Positions 26,202 through 34,948 of a stretch of 64,000 nucleotides of DNA are shown one piece after another. Origin of the DNA: Bradyrhizobium sp. AUGA SZCCT0158 (GTDB taxonomy: Bacteria > Pseudomonadota > Alphaproteobacteria > Rhizobiales > Xanthobacteraceae); NCBI RefSeq assembly GCF_018130065.1, contig NZ_JAFCME010000007.1, positions 62,001-126,000 on the forward strand. The letters are read 5' to 3'. A program made the position numbers and the translations under genes. Positions within the stretch are counted from its first letter, which is position 1. Every line of letters begins with the position of its first letter. Under the pieces are notes generated by a model that searched no databases, had not been told where the DNA came from, and saw only the letters and a program-made list of their open reading frames with translations.

Positions 26202-26516
26202 GCGCGCCCACATTGCAGCGACGGTGCACTCAAAGTTCGGCTCAAGAGATCATCGCCGGACCAGTGCACCCTTGATACTTCACCGTAATACGCCAGCGCA
26301 ACCTCAACACGCCGCCGGCGACGACGGTGCCAGAGATCGTCGATGGGCATGAAATGCTCGCTTCATCCCACCGGCTATCGGCGCTTTTGACCCTTAGCGG
26401 GCATAGGGCCATCGCTCCCACGACCCGGACCCGCATCTGAGGCCACCCGCTGGCCCTTGCAGTGTGCTAGTCTGAGCCGGCACGATCCCCTGTCTTCGGC
26501 CCGGAGCCGTTGCACC
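26202..26516. other. Gap with a copy of the enamidase gene end
   Basis: About 315 bp without a gene I can support. The third copy of the enamidase-tail repeat is at 26305-26372. The rest shows no clear structure. Confidence 0.4.
26305..26372 (+). repeat. Orphan copy of the enamidase 3' end (copy 3)
   Basis: From 26305 the codons read NTPPATTVPEIVDGH, close to the enamidase C-terminus, but the stop is lost and the frame runs on. The following CTCGCTTCATCC matches the flank of copy 2 at 23191-23256. Copies 2 and 3 share more with each other than with the gene. Confidence 0.6.
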
Positions 26517-27443
26517 GTGACCCATGATCATAACCCGGCATGGAACGAGGAAAGCCGCTTCTCCGGTGCACTCGACGATGTGATCATCATACCAATTGTT
26601 TCTGTCGCGCTCGCCGCAAACAAGATCCTGCGTTTCATTCTTTCGATCTTGATGCGGCTGCTCGACTACGCCTTCCCATTGGCAATGCAGGTTGTCTGGC
26701 TTCCGCTCTTCGCTGTCAGGGTTCTCGGCAATGTCATCGTTACTGTCATAAACGGCGCGTTGCACTTCCTGCCCGTTTCCGAGACGAAACGTCGACAGTG
26801 GGGTATATCGATCCGCCGGAACTGGTCGTGGCTGCGGCGGAAGATCAGCTATCGGACGTTCGAACATGCTGTGTACCTTGCCTTTGAAAGCGGTATGGCA
26901 TGGGTGTTCCGAAAATGCCGGCACCTGACGCCGAACACCGCGTTGCTCGTGCTCGTGGGCGCGGTGCTTTGGCTGCCGATCTCCTTCGGGGCTGCAACGG
27001 CGATGCACGCGGTATTGTTTGCCAAGGTCGCGTCCTGGCCGGCCTGGATGCAGCTCTTGCATCCGCTGGCAACTGTCATCGCCAAGAGCAAGCTGCTGGT
27101 GCTGCCGGTGTACCCGGCAGCCTGGCCACAGGCCAGGAAACATCCGTTCGTGCAGCGCGTGTTCAAGAGCTATGAAACCATCAGGCGCCTGTATGTGATC
27201 AAGAAGATCGGTTTTCGCTATCGGCAGGCAGAGACCGCCGGCATCGCGGCGGTTGAGAGGCTCGAGCGCACTGCCGGCTTCACATCGGCGGTAAGGTGGC
27301 TGCGCGGGGTGCATGTCGCCGAACGGTTCGGCGTGGAAAAGCCCACGCAGAAGTTGCGTTCGTTCTTCTCGCGATGGTCAATTCAGTTCTCGGCCGAATA
27401 CTACGAGGCTAAGGAACGGCAGCCTCAGATATCCCATCATTAA
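26517..27443 (+). CDS. Hypothetical membrane protein
   Basis: A 308-residue protein with hydrophobic stretches near residues 20-80 (VIIIPIVSVALAANKILRF, then VVWLPLFAVRVLGNVIVTVI) and near 160-215 (NTALLVLVGAVLWLPISFG, then LLHPLATVIAKSKLLVLPV). Basic segments lie between (SETKRRQWG, NWSWLRRK), and the C-terminus is basic and soluble. I recognise no catalytic motif. The GTG at 26517 is the likely start, with CGGAG upstream. It is followed by a strong hairpin at 27537. Confidence 0.6.
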   Translation: MTHDHNPAWNEESRFSGALDDVIIIPIVSVALAANKILRFILSILMRLLDYAFPLAMQVVWLPLFAVRVLGNVIVTVINGALHFLPVSETKRRQWGISIRRNWSWLRRKISYRTFEHAVYLAFESGMAWVFRKCRHLTPNTALLVLVGAVLWLPISFGAATAMHAVLFAKVASWPAWMQLLHPLATVIAKSKLLVLPVYPAAWPQARKHPFVQRVFKSYETIRRLYVIKKIGFRYRQAETAGIAAVERLERTAGFTSAVRWLRGVHVAERFGVEKPTQKLRSFFSRWSIQFSAEYYEAKERQPQISHH

Positions 27444-27536
27444 CCACAGCAAGCTACGAACGCAGAGATGATCATCCATCTCGCGCGGTCGACGGCCGTG
27501 GCTGGCGGCCTGGCCGGCGCCAGTATCAAAAAGACA

Positions 27537-27570
27537 CGCCGCCGGGATCAAAATGTATCGCCCGGCGGCG
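27537..27570. terminator. Strong hairpin in a 388-bp gap
   Basis: CGCCGCCGGG and CCCGGCGGCG form a perfect 10-bp stem with a 14-base loop, between two convergent genes (stops at 27443 and 27832). It is the main structure in this gap; the remaining 260 bp to the kinase gene show nothing clear. Confidence 0.6.
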
Positions 27571-27831
27571 CTTATTCCTGAACTGGGACACTAAAATTCC
27601 CAGCACTGCATAGACTGCACGCCTCGTGCCACAGGGCCATGACATCCGGTTGTGGCTATACCCGTCTTTGCTGAGAAGTCCGCTCATAGGGTAAACCGGG
27701 CCTCACCGGTCGACGGTCAGAGCGATGTGATTGCGCCAAAGCCGGCCAACCTCATCGGCCAATGCCGGTCCGGTGCTGGCCGCGCGACGCCGCCCCCTGG
27801 ATCAAAGGATCGCCTCCCCATCCCAGGGAAT

Positions 27832-29421
27832 TCACGATGCCAGCGCGGTTCGAATCATCCGCGCGAGATCGGAGCTGAGGTAAGGCTTCGGCAGTAGCAG
27901 CACGCCGGCATCGAGCCGGCCATGGTGGACGATGGCGTTCTCGGTGTAACCGGACGTATAAAGCACCTTTAGTCCAGGACGGCGTTTCAACGCCTCGGTC
28001 GCGAGCTGACGGCCGTTCAGTCCCCCGGGAATTATCACGTCGGTGAACAACAGATCGATGCGTCCGGGATGATCAATGATTGCCAGCGCCTCGGCGCCAT
28101 TGCCGGCGGCCTGTGTATGGTATCCGAAACGGCTGATCTGCGCCACGACGTATTCGCGCACCAGCGCGTCGTCCTCGACAATCAGGATGGATTCGTCGCC
28201 GTGCTCGACCCCCGGGATGCCGGTCTCGGCGGCCAGCGCGTCCGTAATACCTGCCGCCTGCGGAAGGTAAAGCTTCACGGTGGTGCCGTGGCCCTCTTCG
28301 CTGTAGATCTTGATATGTCCGTTCGACTGTTTGACGAAGCCGTAGACCATGCTGAGACCGAGCCCCGATCCCTTCCCGACCTCCTTGGTGGTGAAGAATG
28401 GTTCAAACACTTTGTCGAGCAGGCTGCCGGGAATTCCCGCCCCTGTGTCGCTCACCGCGATCATGACGTAGTTGCCCGGATTAACCTCGCTGTTCATGCT
28501 GGCGTAGTTCTCGTCGAGCACGACATTCTTGGTTTCGAGCGTCAGCTTGCCGCCGTTCGGCATGGCGTCACGCGCATTCAGTGCAAGGTTCAGGATCGCA
28601 GTCGAGAGCTGGCTGGGATCAATCAGGGCCGGCGCGGAATCGTGCACCAGCATCGATTCGATTTCGATCTGCTCGCTGAGGGTCGGTCGTAGCAAGCGTA
28701 CTGCATCGATGACCAGGACGTTGACGTCGGTGTTGCGCGGCTGCAGCGGTTGTCGACGGGCGAAGGCCAGCAGATGCCGCGTCAGGTCGGCCCCCCTCGC
28801 TGCGGCGGCGCTAATCATATCGGTGATCTGGCCGAGATGCGGACGATCCTTGACCGCCTCGCCGAGGATTTCGATGGTTCCGGTGATCACGGTCAGAATG
28901 TTGTTGAAGTCGTGCGCGACACCACCGGTGAGTTGGCCGATGGCTTCCATCTTCTGCGCTTGCCGGACCTGGGCCTCGCTCGCCTCTATCTCCTGAAAGC
29001 GTTTGACCATGGCCTCGGCCTTGCGCCGTTGTCGGATTTCCTCCTCAAGCGCCGCATTGGCTTGCTGAAGTTGCCTGCGTGTCGGCAGCACCAGGATTCG
29101 CGGCAGCATTAGCAGCAGTGCCGCCGTGATCACGACCGATATCAGCGCCAGGAAGCCTTTGGTAAAGGCCTCGATGCCGTAGGCCGGCACCCACAACGTG
29201 AGGATCGACAGCAGCCGGGTCACTCCGCAGACTGCGGCAAAGACGGCGAATGTCCAGAATACGCCGCGGAACATAACATCGCGGCGCCGCCACACGAAAA
29301 ACCCGAGGACGAACGCGGTAGCAAAGAAGGCGCTGGCGAGCATGGCGTCGGAAACGGCATTCAGCCAGATCAATTCCGGCTTCCACAGCAGGCACGCGCC
29401 ATGCGGGGTGAGCGTCGACAT
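27832..29421 (-). CDS. Hybrid sensor histidine kinase with an ethylene-receptor-like membrane domain
   Basis: A 529-residue protein. Residues 16-112 form three hydrophobic helices arranged as in plant ETR1: Asp25 in helix 1 and Cys65 in helix 2 match by position, but the copper-ligand His69 is Arg69 (CGVTR) and Tyr32 is Phe32. A coiled coil (115-160) leads to the kinase core: His170 in GGVAHDFNNIL, N-box LNLALNARDAMPNGG, then DTGAGIP and GSGLGLSMVYG. Residues 410-525 are a receiver with phospho-Asp461 (LLFTDVIIPG). No GAF domain is present. It has no partner gene nearby. Confidence 0.85.
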   Translation of the reverse strand: MSTLTPHGACLLWKPELIWLNAVSDAMLASAFFATAFVLGFFVWRRRDVMFRGVFWTFAVFAAVCGVTRLLSILTLWVPAYGIEAFTKGFLALISVVITAALLLMLPRILVLPTRRQLQQANAALEEEIRQRRKAEAMVKRFQEIEASEAQVRQAQKMEAIGQLTGGVAHDFNNILTVITGTIEILGEAVKDRPHLGQITDMISAAAARGADLTRHLLAFARRQPLQPRNTDVNVLVIDAVRLLRPTLSEQIEIESMLVHDSAPALIDPSQLSTAILNLALNARDAMPNGGKLTLETKNVVLDENYASMNSEVNPGNYVMIAVSDTGAGIPGSLLDKVFEPFFTTKEVGKGSGLGLSMVYGFVKQSNGHIKIYSEEGHGTTVKLYLPQAAGITDALAAETGIPGVEHGDESILIVEDDALVREYVVAQISRFGYHTQAAGNGAEALAIIDHPGRIDLLFTDVIIPGGLNGRQLATEALKRRPGLKVLYTSGYTENAIVHHGRLDAGVLLLPKPYLSSDLARMIRTALAS

Positions 29422-29433
29422 GTCCAGAATGTC

Positions 29434-29567
29434 CTATTTGAGTTGAGACAATGTTAGAAAGCCCACTCGATAGACCTTTCTCAATTCCTGCCCATTCGCA
29501 TCAGGGAAGGCGAGCGACCACGCGATGGCCGCGCCGCCGAGAACGCCGAGCAATCGCGCCGGTTCAT
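29434..29567 (-). pseudogene. N-terminal remnant of a DUF534-type ABC substrate-binding protein
   Basis: The frame from 29567 reads MNRRD. After a shift the next frame reads LLGVLGGAAIAWSLAFP, then VYRVGFLTLSQ and a stop at 29434. This matches the opening of DUF534/TrpX-like receptors (M-RR-F--LLGGAA-WPLAA, then RVGFL), as in the intact gene at 29947. One frameshift and an early stop leave about 45 codons. The other roughly 380 bp between the kinase and the intact receptor show no clear gene. Confidence 0.6.
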
Positions 29568-29946
29568 CGCAACTCCGTCCCGGGCTAAGGCCGATATTTT
29601 CGATACCCAGAACGATAGCACGCAGGGGCTCTGCGGCGTGGGAGATAATCCGTGGTACACCCGCCCCCGCGGTCCCACCTCCCTGTCCTGACCGGCGGAT
29701 GATGTCGGGTATTGGCGCGCTTTTTCGGACCTGAAAGGTCTGGCTGAAGATGCCTCTTGCTGAGGGCAAAGCGGACTTCCCACTTGCGCACTCAGACTTC
29801 CGAGTTTGACCCAACGCGACATTTCACCTGTCGGCACTTGGATTGCCGGCGTGGCTATCGCCGAGTTGGTGGTCACATGCCGTTCGCCGCACAGCCTTAG
29901 CCTGCTATAGTTCGGCGATAGCGCGGAGAGCGACCAGCGAGGTCAC

Positions 29947-30918
29947 ATGCGACGACGCCAGTTCGTAAGTCTTCTGGGCGGAGCGGTGATGTGGCCGCTT
30001 GCCGCAAGAGCACAACAGCCGGCAAGAATACCGCGCGTCATAAGTCTCGCCCCGGTCCACGTTGCGTCGCAGGCGGAAGGAACCCGCAGGATTTTGAGGG
30101 AGCTCGGCTACGTCGAAGGACGCAATATTCGTCTTGAGTTTCGGGACGCGGCGGGGAATGTTGATGCGCTCCCTCGGCTGGCGCAAGAGTTGATACGAGA
30201 GGACGGCATCGACGTCATTCTCGCGATAAGCACGCCAGCCGCGCTGGCTGCTTACAAGGCAACTCAAACAATTCCGATTGTCGCGCTCACCGCCGTTGAC
30301 CCGGTCGGGTCAGGATTGGCGGATAGCCTCGCGCGTCCCGGCCGCAACGTAACCGGTATCGCGGTTTTTTCCGAGGAAACCACAGAAAAGCGCGTCGAAC
30401 TGATGCGGGAGGTTGTCCCGCGCGCCCTCCGCCTCGGGACGGTGACGACAAAGCTAAGCAGCGGTGCGCAGAGCCTGGCGCCTGTCCTGGAGACCGGCCG
30501 TAAGCTCGGTTTTACGGTCGAGTCCATCAACATCGATGACCCCGCTAATCTTGCGAAGGCATTAGGCCCGGAAGTCCTGACCAGATTAGACGCCCTCGTG
30601 TTTGTCCCAGATGCCTTGATCAGTGCTCACATGGCCGAGGTCATCAAGCTGGTCGGCGCGAGCAACAAACCCGCGATCTTTCCTTCGCCCGACTGGGTCG
30701 CTAACGGCGGCTTTATGTCGTTCGGGCCGGATTTCTCCGACGCTAACCGTCACTTGATCTCGCAGCTTGATCGCGTTCTGAAAGGCGCGAAGCCGGGCGA
30801 CCTGCCTTTCGAACGACCTACCAAATTCTATCTCAGGATTAATCTCCGCGTCGCAAAACAACTGGGCATCGAGCTGCCTGCGACCGTCCTCGCGCGCGCC
30901 GACGAGGTGATCGAGTGA
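29947..30918 (+). CDS. ABC transporter substrate-binding protein, DUF534 (TrpX/YtrA-like)
   Basis: A 323-residue receptor with an N-terminal signal of the rhizobial type (MRRRQFVSLLGGAVMWPLAA, cleavage near ARAQQ). It continues with a Rossmann-like domain typical of DUF534: LRELGYVEGRNIRLEFRDA, VDVILAIS-type TPAALAAYKATQTIPIV, then SLARPGRNVTGI. No permease or ATPase gene is next to it, so it is an orphan receptor. Many copies of this family are found in Bradyrhizobium. The ligand is unknown. Confidence 0.87.
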   Translation: MRRRQFVSLLGGAVMWPLAARAQQPARIPRVISLAPVHVASQAEGTRRILRELGYVEGRNIRLEFRDAAGNVDALPRLAQELIREDGIDVILAISTPAALAAYKATQTIPIVALTAVDPVGSGLADSLARPGRNVTGIAVFSEETTEKRVELMREVVPRALRLGTVTTKLSSGAQSLAPVLETGRKLGFTVESINIDDPANLAKALGPEVLTRLDALVFVPDALISAHMAEVIKLVGASNKPAIFPSPDWVANGGFMSFGPDFSDANRHLISQLDRVLKGAKPGDLPFERPTKFYLRINLRVAKQLGIELPATVLARADEVIE

Positions 30919-31124
30919 AGTGCCGACGTTCGCTTATGGCACCTTTGAGACATGGCGACCGGCCCTGACGCAAGCGCAAGTGTGCCCACAGTTGTGACGA
31001 TGGAAGTGCGCGCCCCGTAGTTCTCCGGGTTAGTCACCTTAAGCGACATTGCCTATAAAGCGTTCGCGAACAGCTGGGGGATGGACTTCGGTCATCACAC
31101 CGATGTCCAGGGGTTGTTTGATCA

Positions 31125-31157
31125 CGAGGCCCGGACTCCTAGGCACTCCGGGCCTCG
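31125..31157. terminator. Hairpin terminator between convergent genes
   Basis: CGAGGCCCGGA and its complement TCCGGGCCTCG form a perfect 11-bp stem around an 11-base loop, followed on the plus strand by TTTG. It lies 200 bp after the DUF534 gene and 30 bp before the end of the convergent DUF4239 gene. Confidence 0.65.
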
Positions 31158-31186
31158 TTTGATCTCGCGCTCGCAGAATACAGCGC

Positions 31187-31976
31187 TCACCGGCCCGTCG
31201 ACGCATCCGGCATGATCTGCAGAAGCGGCTCCGGTCCGACCGAAATTTGACCGGTGAATGGCCGGTCGTGGGCGGCGATCAGCAACACCGAGGCGGCGAC
31301 GCCGGTCGCGAACAGCGCCATCGCGATCCCCGATGCCAGCCGGTTACCGCAGTGAACGAGCGCGATCACGAAGAGTTCGCAAATCGCCTGCAAATACAGG
31401 CTCCACCATTTAACCGGATTGACTTCCGCCTGGCTGATGATGATCCGCTGCCGGCGCGCATCGAGCGCTACTCCCAATGCGCTGATGATCTCGCGCTGCG
31501 CGGTCTGCTGGCCCGCTCCCTGCGGCGACATCGAGACAACGAGTTGCAGCGCCTCGGTGAGAGCCGGAGGAGCTGGCCTCAGCGAGGCTGTCTGCCCTGC
31601 CATCATCGGCCATTCAACCTTGGCGGCTTGCTCGATATAGCCGCGAACGAGATTGCGCACCCGGCCCTCCTGTTCGGACGGCAGGCCGGCGGCGAGCAGC
31701 ACGATGGCCCGCAGCGCGCTGGCTTCACGGCTCACCGCCGCACTGGCGCGATCATTGTCGTTCCAGACCTGGGCGGCGGTGAAGGCGACGAACAGGCCGA
31801 AGATGATGCCCAGCACCGGCAGCATGCCCGGCGAAATCGCCTGGGAATGATTTTGCGCGTTCTCCCGTCGCGAGCGCCGCAACCGCTGCGAAGATGATGA
31901 TGGCAAGCAGATAGGTGAAGGCAAAGATGGAAAGCGCCATCACTGGCACAGGCAGATTGTGCAACCAGTCGCTCAT
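31187..31976 (-). pseudogene. DUF4239-like membrane protein with a single-base frameshift
   Basis: The first frame starts at 31976 (MSDWLHNLPVPVMALSIF, then an alanine-rich helix ending ATGERAKSF). The family-like continuation QAISPGMLPVLGIIFGLF is in another frame and then runs open to 31187 (EASALRAIVLL, NPVKWWSLYLQAICE). Removing one base from the GGG at 31843-31845 (plus strand) joins both frames exactly. The complete product would be about 262 residues with helices at both ends. It is either a recent inactivation or a sequencing error; the rest shows no decay. Confidence 0.7.
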
Positions 31977-32325
31977 TGCGCTCCCCGCCCCGTGTCCGGA
32001 TCCAGCCCGACGCAATTATGTGAAATTCCCGGGCTATCCGCAATCACCGCATCTCGTTCAACAAACCCATCAGCATCTCGCTCTCCCTGACTGAGCGACG
32101 CCGGCATTTGTCTCGAGATGGCGGGCGCGTGCGGTGCGGCCTTCCCGGCCGCCGCGAGATCGGAGCCCGGATCGTTTCTTTCACCTGATGGCATTGAGGT
32201 GTATGGTCACCGTCAGCGAACCCCGCCGGCGGCACAGTCTAAGAGGACTCAACGAGCCGGGTTAGTTCTGCTGCATGCCGCTGAGCCATGTTGGTACCCA
32301 CCAAGGCAAACAGGGAGGCAGTACG
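31977..32325. promoter_or_regulatory. Divergent upstream region of DUF4239-like gene and mtoX
   Basis: These 349 bp lie between divergent genes and should hold both promoters. I see no clear operator palindrome or RNA. Confidence 0.3.
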
Positions 32326-33726
32326 ATGACGATGAGACCAGACCCCACGTTTCACGCGTCGCCGAAGCTTGCGATGGAAGCTCCGCCAGAGAGCTTCGCC
32401 TACACCTTGCTGCTCAGCCCGGACTTTTCAAAACCCGACGCGCTTGCCGTGATCGACGTCAAGCCCGGCTCTCCGCGTTTCGGTCAGATCGTCCACACCG
32501 TGACGATGCCCAACAAGGGCGACGAGTTTCATCATTTCGGATGGAACGCCTGTTCATCGGCCTTGTCGCCGCTCACCGGGCACGCCTTCCTCGAGCGCCG
32601 CTACCTCATCATCCCCGGTATGCGGTCCTCCCGGATCTACATCGTCGATACCAAACCCGATCCCACACAGGCGAAGATTCACAAAATCATCGAGCCCGAG
32701 GAGGTCTTCAAAAAGACCGGGTACTCCCGGCCGCACACGATCCATTGCGGGCCGGATGGTATTTACGTTTCAACGCTCGGCGGCGGTGGCAAGGACGGCA
32801 CCGATGGACCGCCCGGCATCTTCATCATGGATTGCGAGACATTCGAAGTGCTCGGACGGTGGGAGATCGATCGCGGTCCTCAAGAGAAGCACTATGATTT
32901 CTGGTGGAATCTGCCCCGCGATTACATGGTGAGCAGCGAGTGGGCGCTGCCGCCGCAGTTCGAGAACGGGATCGTGCCCGAGGATCTGCTTTCGAACAAA
33001 TACGGCCATCGGGTCCACTTCTGGGATCTGCGGGCCCGGCGAAACGTCCAGACCATCGATCTCGGCGCCAACCATCAAATGGCGCTGGAGGTGCGTCCCG
33101 CGCATGATCCCGTCAAGGAGTACGGCTTCCTGGGCGTCGTGGTCGACACCACGAACCTTGAAGGTTCGATCTGGACCTGGTGGCGCGATGGCGGAAAATT
33201 TCACATCGAGAAGACGGCGACCATCCCGCCCGAGCCCGCGGCGAAGGACGAGTTGCCGCCGCTTCTGCAGGGCTTTGGCGCAGTGCCGCCGCTGGTGTCC
33301 GACATCGACCTGTCGATGGATGACAAGTTTCTCTACGTCGCCTGCTGGGGCACCGGCGAGATGCGTCAATACAATGTCAGTGACCCCAGAAAGCCCGAAC
33401 TTGCCGGATCGGTCCATATCGGCGGCATCGCACGCCGCACGCCTCATCCGAACGGCAAGGCCTACGCCGGCGGACCTCAGATGGTCGAGATCAGCCGCGA
33501 CGGCAAACGCGTCTACTGGACCAACTCGCTCTACTCGACCTGGGACGACCAATTTTATCCGCAGGGCATTCCGGGCGTCGAGGTGATGGCCAATGCAAAC
33601 CCGAAAGGCGGCCTCGAACTGGCAAAGGACTATTGCGTGAGCTTCCCCGACGGATACCGCGCGCATCAGATCAGGCTCGATGGAGGAGACTGTTCGACCG
33701 ATTCATTCTGTTATCCGTCGGCTTGA
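32326..33726 (+). CDS. mtoX: Methanethiol oxidase / selenium-binding protein (SBP56 family)
   Basis: A 466-residue beta-propeller protein of the SBP56 family. The N-terminal part has TLLLSPDFSKPDALAVIDV and HHFGWNACSS, whose Cys corresponds to the reactive Cys of human SELENBP1. HTIHCGPDG, FWWNLPRDYMVSSEW and ISRDGKRVYWTNSLYSTWD follow. Bacterial members oxidise methanethiol to formaldehyde, sulfide and hydrogen peroxide. No signal peptide is visible. The ATG at 32326 has an AGGGAGG site seven bases upstream. A membrane protein gene starts 2 bp after it. Confidence 0.88.
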   Translation: MTMRPDPTFHASPKLAMEAPPESFAYTLLLSPDFSKPDALAVIDVKPGSPRFGQIVHTVTMPNKGDEFHHFGWNACSSALSPLTGHAFLERRYLIIPGMRSSRIYIVDTKPDPTQAKIHKIIEPEEVFKKTGYSRPHTIHCGPDGIYVSTLGGGGKDGTDGPPGIFIMDCETFEVLGRWEIDRGPQEKHYDFWWNLPRDYMVSSEWALPPQFENGIVPEDLLSNKYGHRVHFWDLRARRNVQTIDLGANHQMALEVRPAHDPVKEYGFLGVVVDTTNLEGSIWTWWRDGGKFHIEKTATIPPEPAAKDELPPLLQGFGAVPPLVSDIDLSMDDKFLYVACWGTGEMRQYNVSDPRKPELAGSVHIGGIARRTPHPNGKAYAGGPQMVEISRDGKRVYWTNSLYSTWDDQFYPQGIPGVEVMANANPKGGLELAKDYCVSFPDGYRAHQIRLDGGDCSTDSFCYPSA

Positions 33727-33728
33727 AT

Positions 33729-34400
33729 GTGAGCACTACGGCGGATTGGACACCGGCTTGGCTCTGGCTGGCTGTCATCGCGAGCGGTTTCTACCACGGC
33801 GTAAATCCGGGAATGGGATGGCCGCTCGCTGTATCCGCCGGATTGATGGAAAGGACGACGCGTGCCCTCGGCGCCGCGCTGGTGCCGCTGACGGCCGGCC
33901 ATCTGCTGGCGATGCTGCTGGTGCTCCTCCCCTTCGCGCTGCTGGTCACCCTCGTCGAATGGCAACGCCAGATCCAGATCGGCGCCAGTCTCCTGGTTAT
34001 CGGGTTCGGTATCTTCCGCCTTGTCGATCGGCGCCATCCAAGAGCGTTGGCGCGGATACGGCCGACGCAACTGGGGCTGTGGTCCTTTGCCGTGGCAATC
34101 GCGCACGGCGCGGGGCTGATGCTGGTGCCGATCTATCTCGGGCTCTGCCGGGAGGCCGACCTCGACAAGGGCCACGAGGCAGCGTTGAGCCTCATCAACG
34201 CCAATCTCGGTATGGCCGGACTGGTCGCCGTCGTCCACGCCATCGCGATGATCGCGGCCGGCGGATGCCTGGCATGGCTGGTGTACCGTTATCTTGGCCT
34301 CAAATTCGTATCGCGGAGCTGGTTCAACCTGGATAGGTCATGGGCAATCAGTCTCATTCTGGTGGGAGCAATTGCACTGGTGCTCAGTCTTGCGGAGTAG
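33729..34400 (+). CDS. Integral membrane protein next to mtoX
   Basis: A 223-residue protein with about six hydrophobic segments. The conserved-looking parts are SGFYHGVNPGMGWPLA in the first and AIAHGAGLMLVPIYLGLC in the fourth; the His residues in FYHG and AHGAG recall small metal- or organocation-handling membrane proteins, but I cannot name a family. It starts with GTG (or the overlapping TTG at 33723) right at the mtoX stop, so it is co-translated with it and probably supports the same process. Confidence 0.7.
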   Translation: MSTTADWTPAWLWLAVIASGFYHGVNPGMGWPLAVSAGLMERTTRALGAALVPLTAGHLLAMLLVLLPFALLVTLVEWQRQIQIGASLLVIGFGIFRLVDRRHPRALARIRPTQLGLWSFAVAIAHGAGLMLVPIYLGLCREADLDKGHEAALSLINANLGMAGLVAVVHAIAMIAAGGCLAWLVYRYLGLKFVSRSWFNLDRSWAISLILVGAIALVLSLAE

Positions 34401-34460
34401 CGCAACCACCGTGCGGCGCTGCGGCGTGAATTCGCTTCGATCGGAAGGCACGCCTCCGCG

Positions 34461-34916
34461 TCAGCGCAGCTTGTCCAGCAGCGCCATCAGCATCTCGCGC
34501 TCCTTGGCGTCGAGCGGCGCCAGCGTTTCCCGGGTGATCGCGAGTGCATTGGGCGCGGCTTTCTCCGCGAGCTGCTGCCCTGCCCGCGTGAGACTGACCA
34601 GCAGACGGCGGCCGTCCTCGGGATCCGGGCTGGTCTCGGTCAGACCGCGCGCCGTGAGGCGGTCGATCACACCCTTGATGGTGGCAACGTCCATCGCGGT
34701 CAGCCGGCCCAGAAGATTTTGCGAGCACGGACCGGTCTCGGTCAGCTTCGCAACTGCCGCCCATTGCGTCGGGGTCAGATTGATGCCGATCTCGCGGGCG
34801 AAAATCGTCGAATGGCGTTGCCAGACCTGGCGCAGGATGAAGCCGACCTGCTCGTCCAGAATGTAGGACGGCCGCGCAGGCTTGACGCTCCGTTTCGCCG
34901 AAACACTCCTGCCCAT
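34461..34916 (-). CDS. MarR family regulator, candidate regulator of nicotinate genes (NicR-like)
   Basis: A 151-residue MarR protein. Residues about 45-115 form the winged helix (LTPTQWAAVAKLTETG, MDVATIKGVIDRLTARGL), with wing PDPEDGRRLLVSLT. It is the last gene of a minus-strand run starting with 6-hydroxynicotinate reductase. NicR of Pseudomonas putida and BpsR of Bordetella are MarR repressors of nicotinate genes released by 6-hydroxynicotinate, which makes the same role plausible here. The palindromes at 42884, 43034 and 20942 are candidate sites. Confidence 0.8.
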   Translation of the reverse strand: MGRSVSAKRSVKPARPSYILDEQVGFILRQVWQRHSTIFAREIGINLTPTQWAAVAKLTETGPCSQNLLGRLTAMDVATIKGVIDRLTARGLTETSPDPEDGRRLLVSLTRAGQQLAEKAAPNALAITRETLAPLDAKEREMLMALLDKLR

Positions 34917-34948
34917 CTACGCTCTCTCTTCTTGTTTGCCGCCGCCGG

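Noticed and set aside
26394..27314. A minus-strand open frame opposite the membrane protein at 26517
   Set aside because: The plus strand gives hydrophobic helices and a usable GTG start; the minus-strand product has none of these.
29585..29791. A short basic open frame upstream of the kinase
   Set aside because: No ribosome site or family; more likely decayed sequence next to the DUF534 remnant.
31060..31160. Possible small RNA or tRNA around the hairpin
   Set aside because: Only a terminator-like stem is visible; there is no cloverleaf or conserved RNA motif.
32118..32897. A plus-strand frame overlapping mtoX
   Set aside because: It is a different frame of a strongly conserved gene and has no domain.
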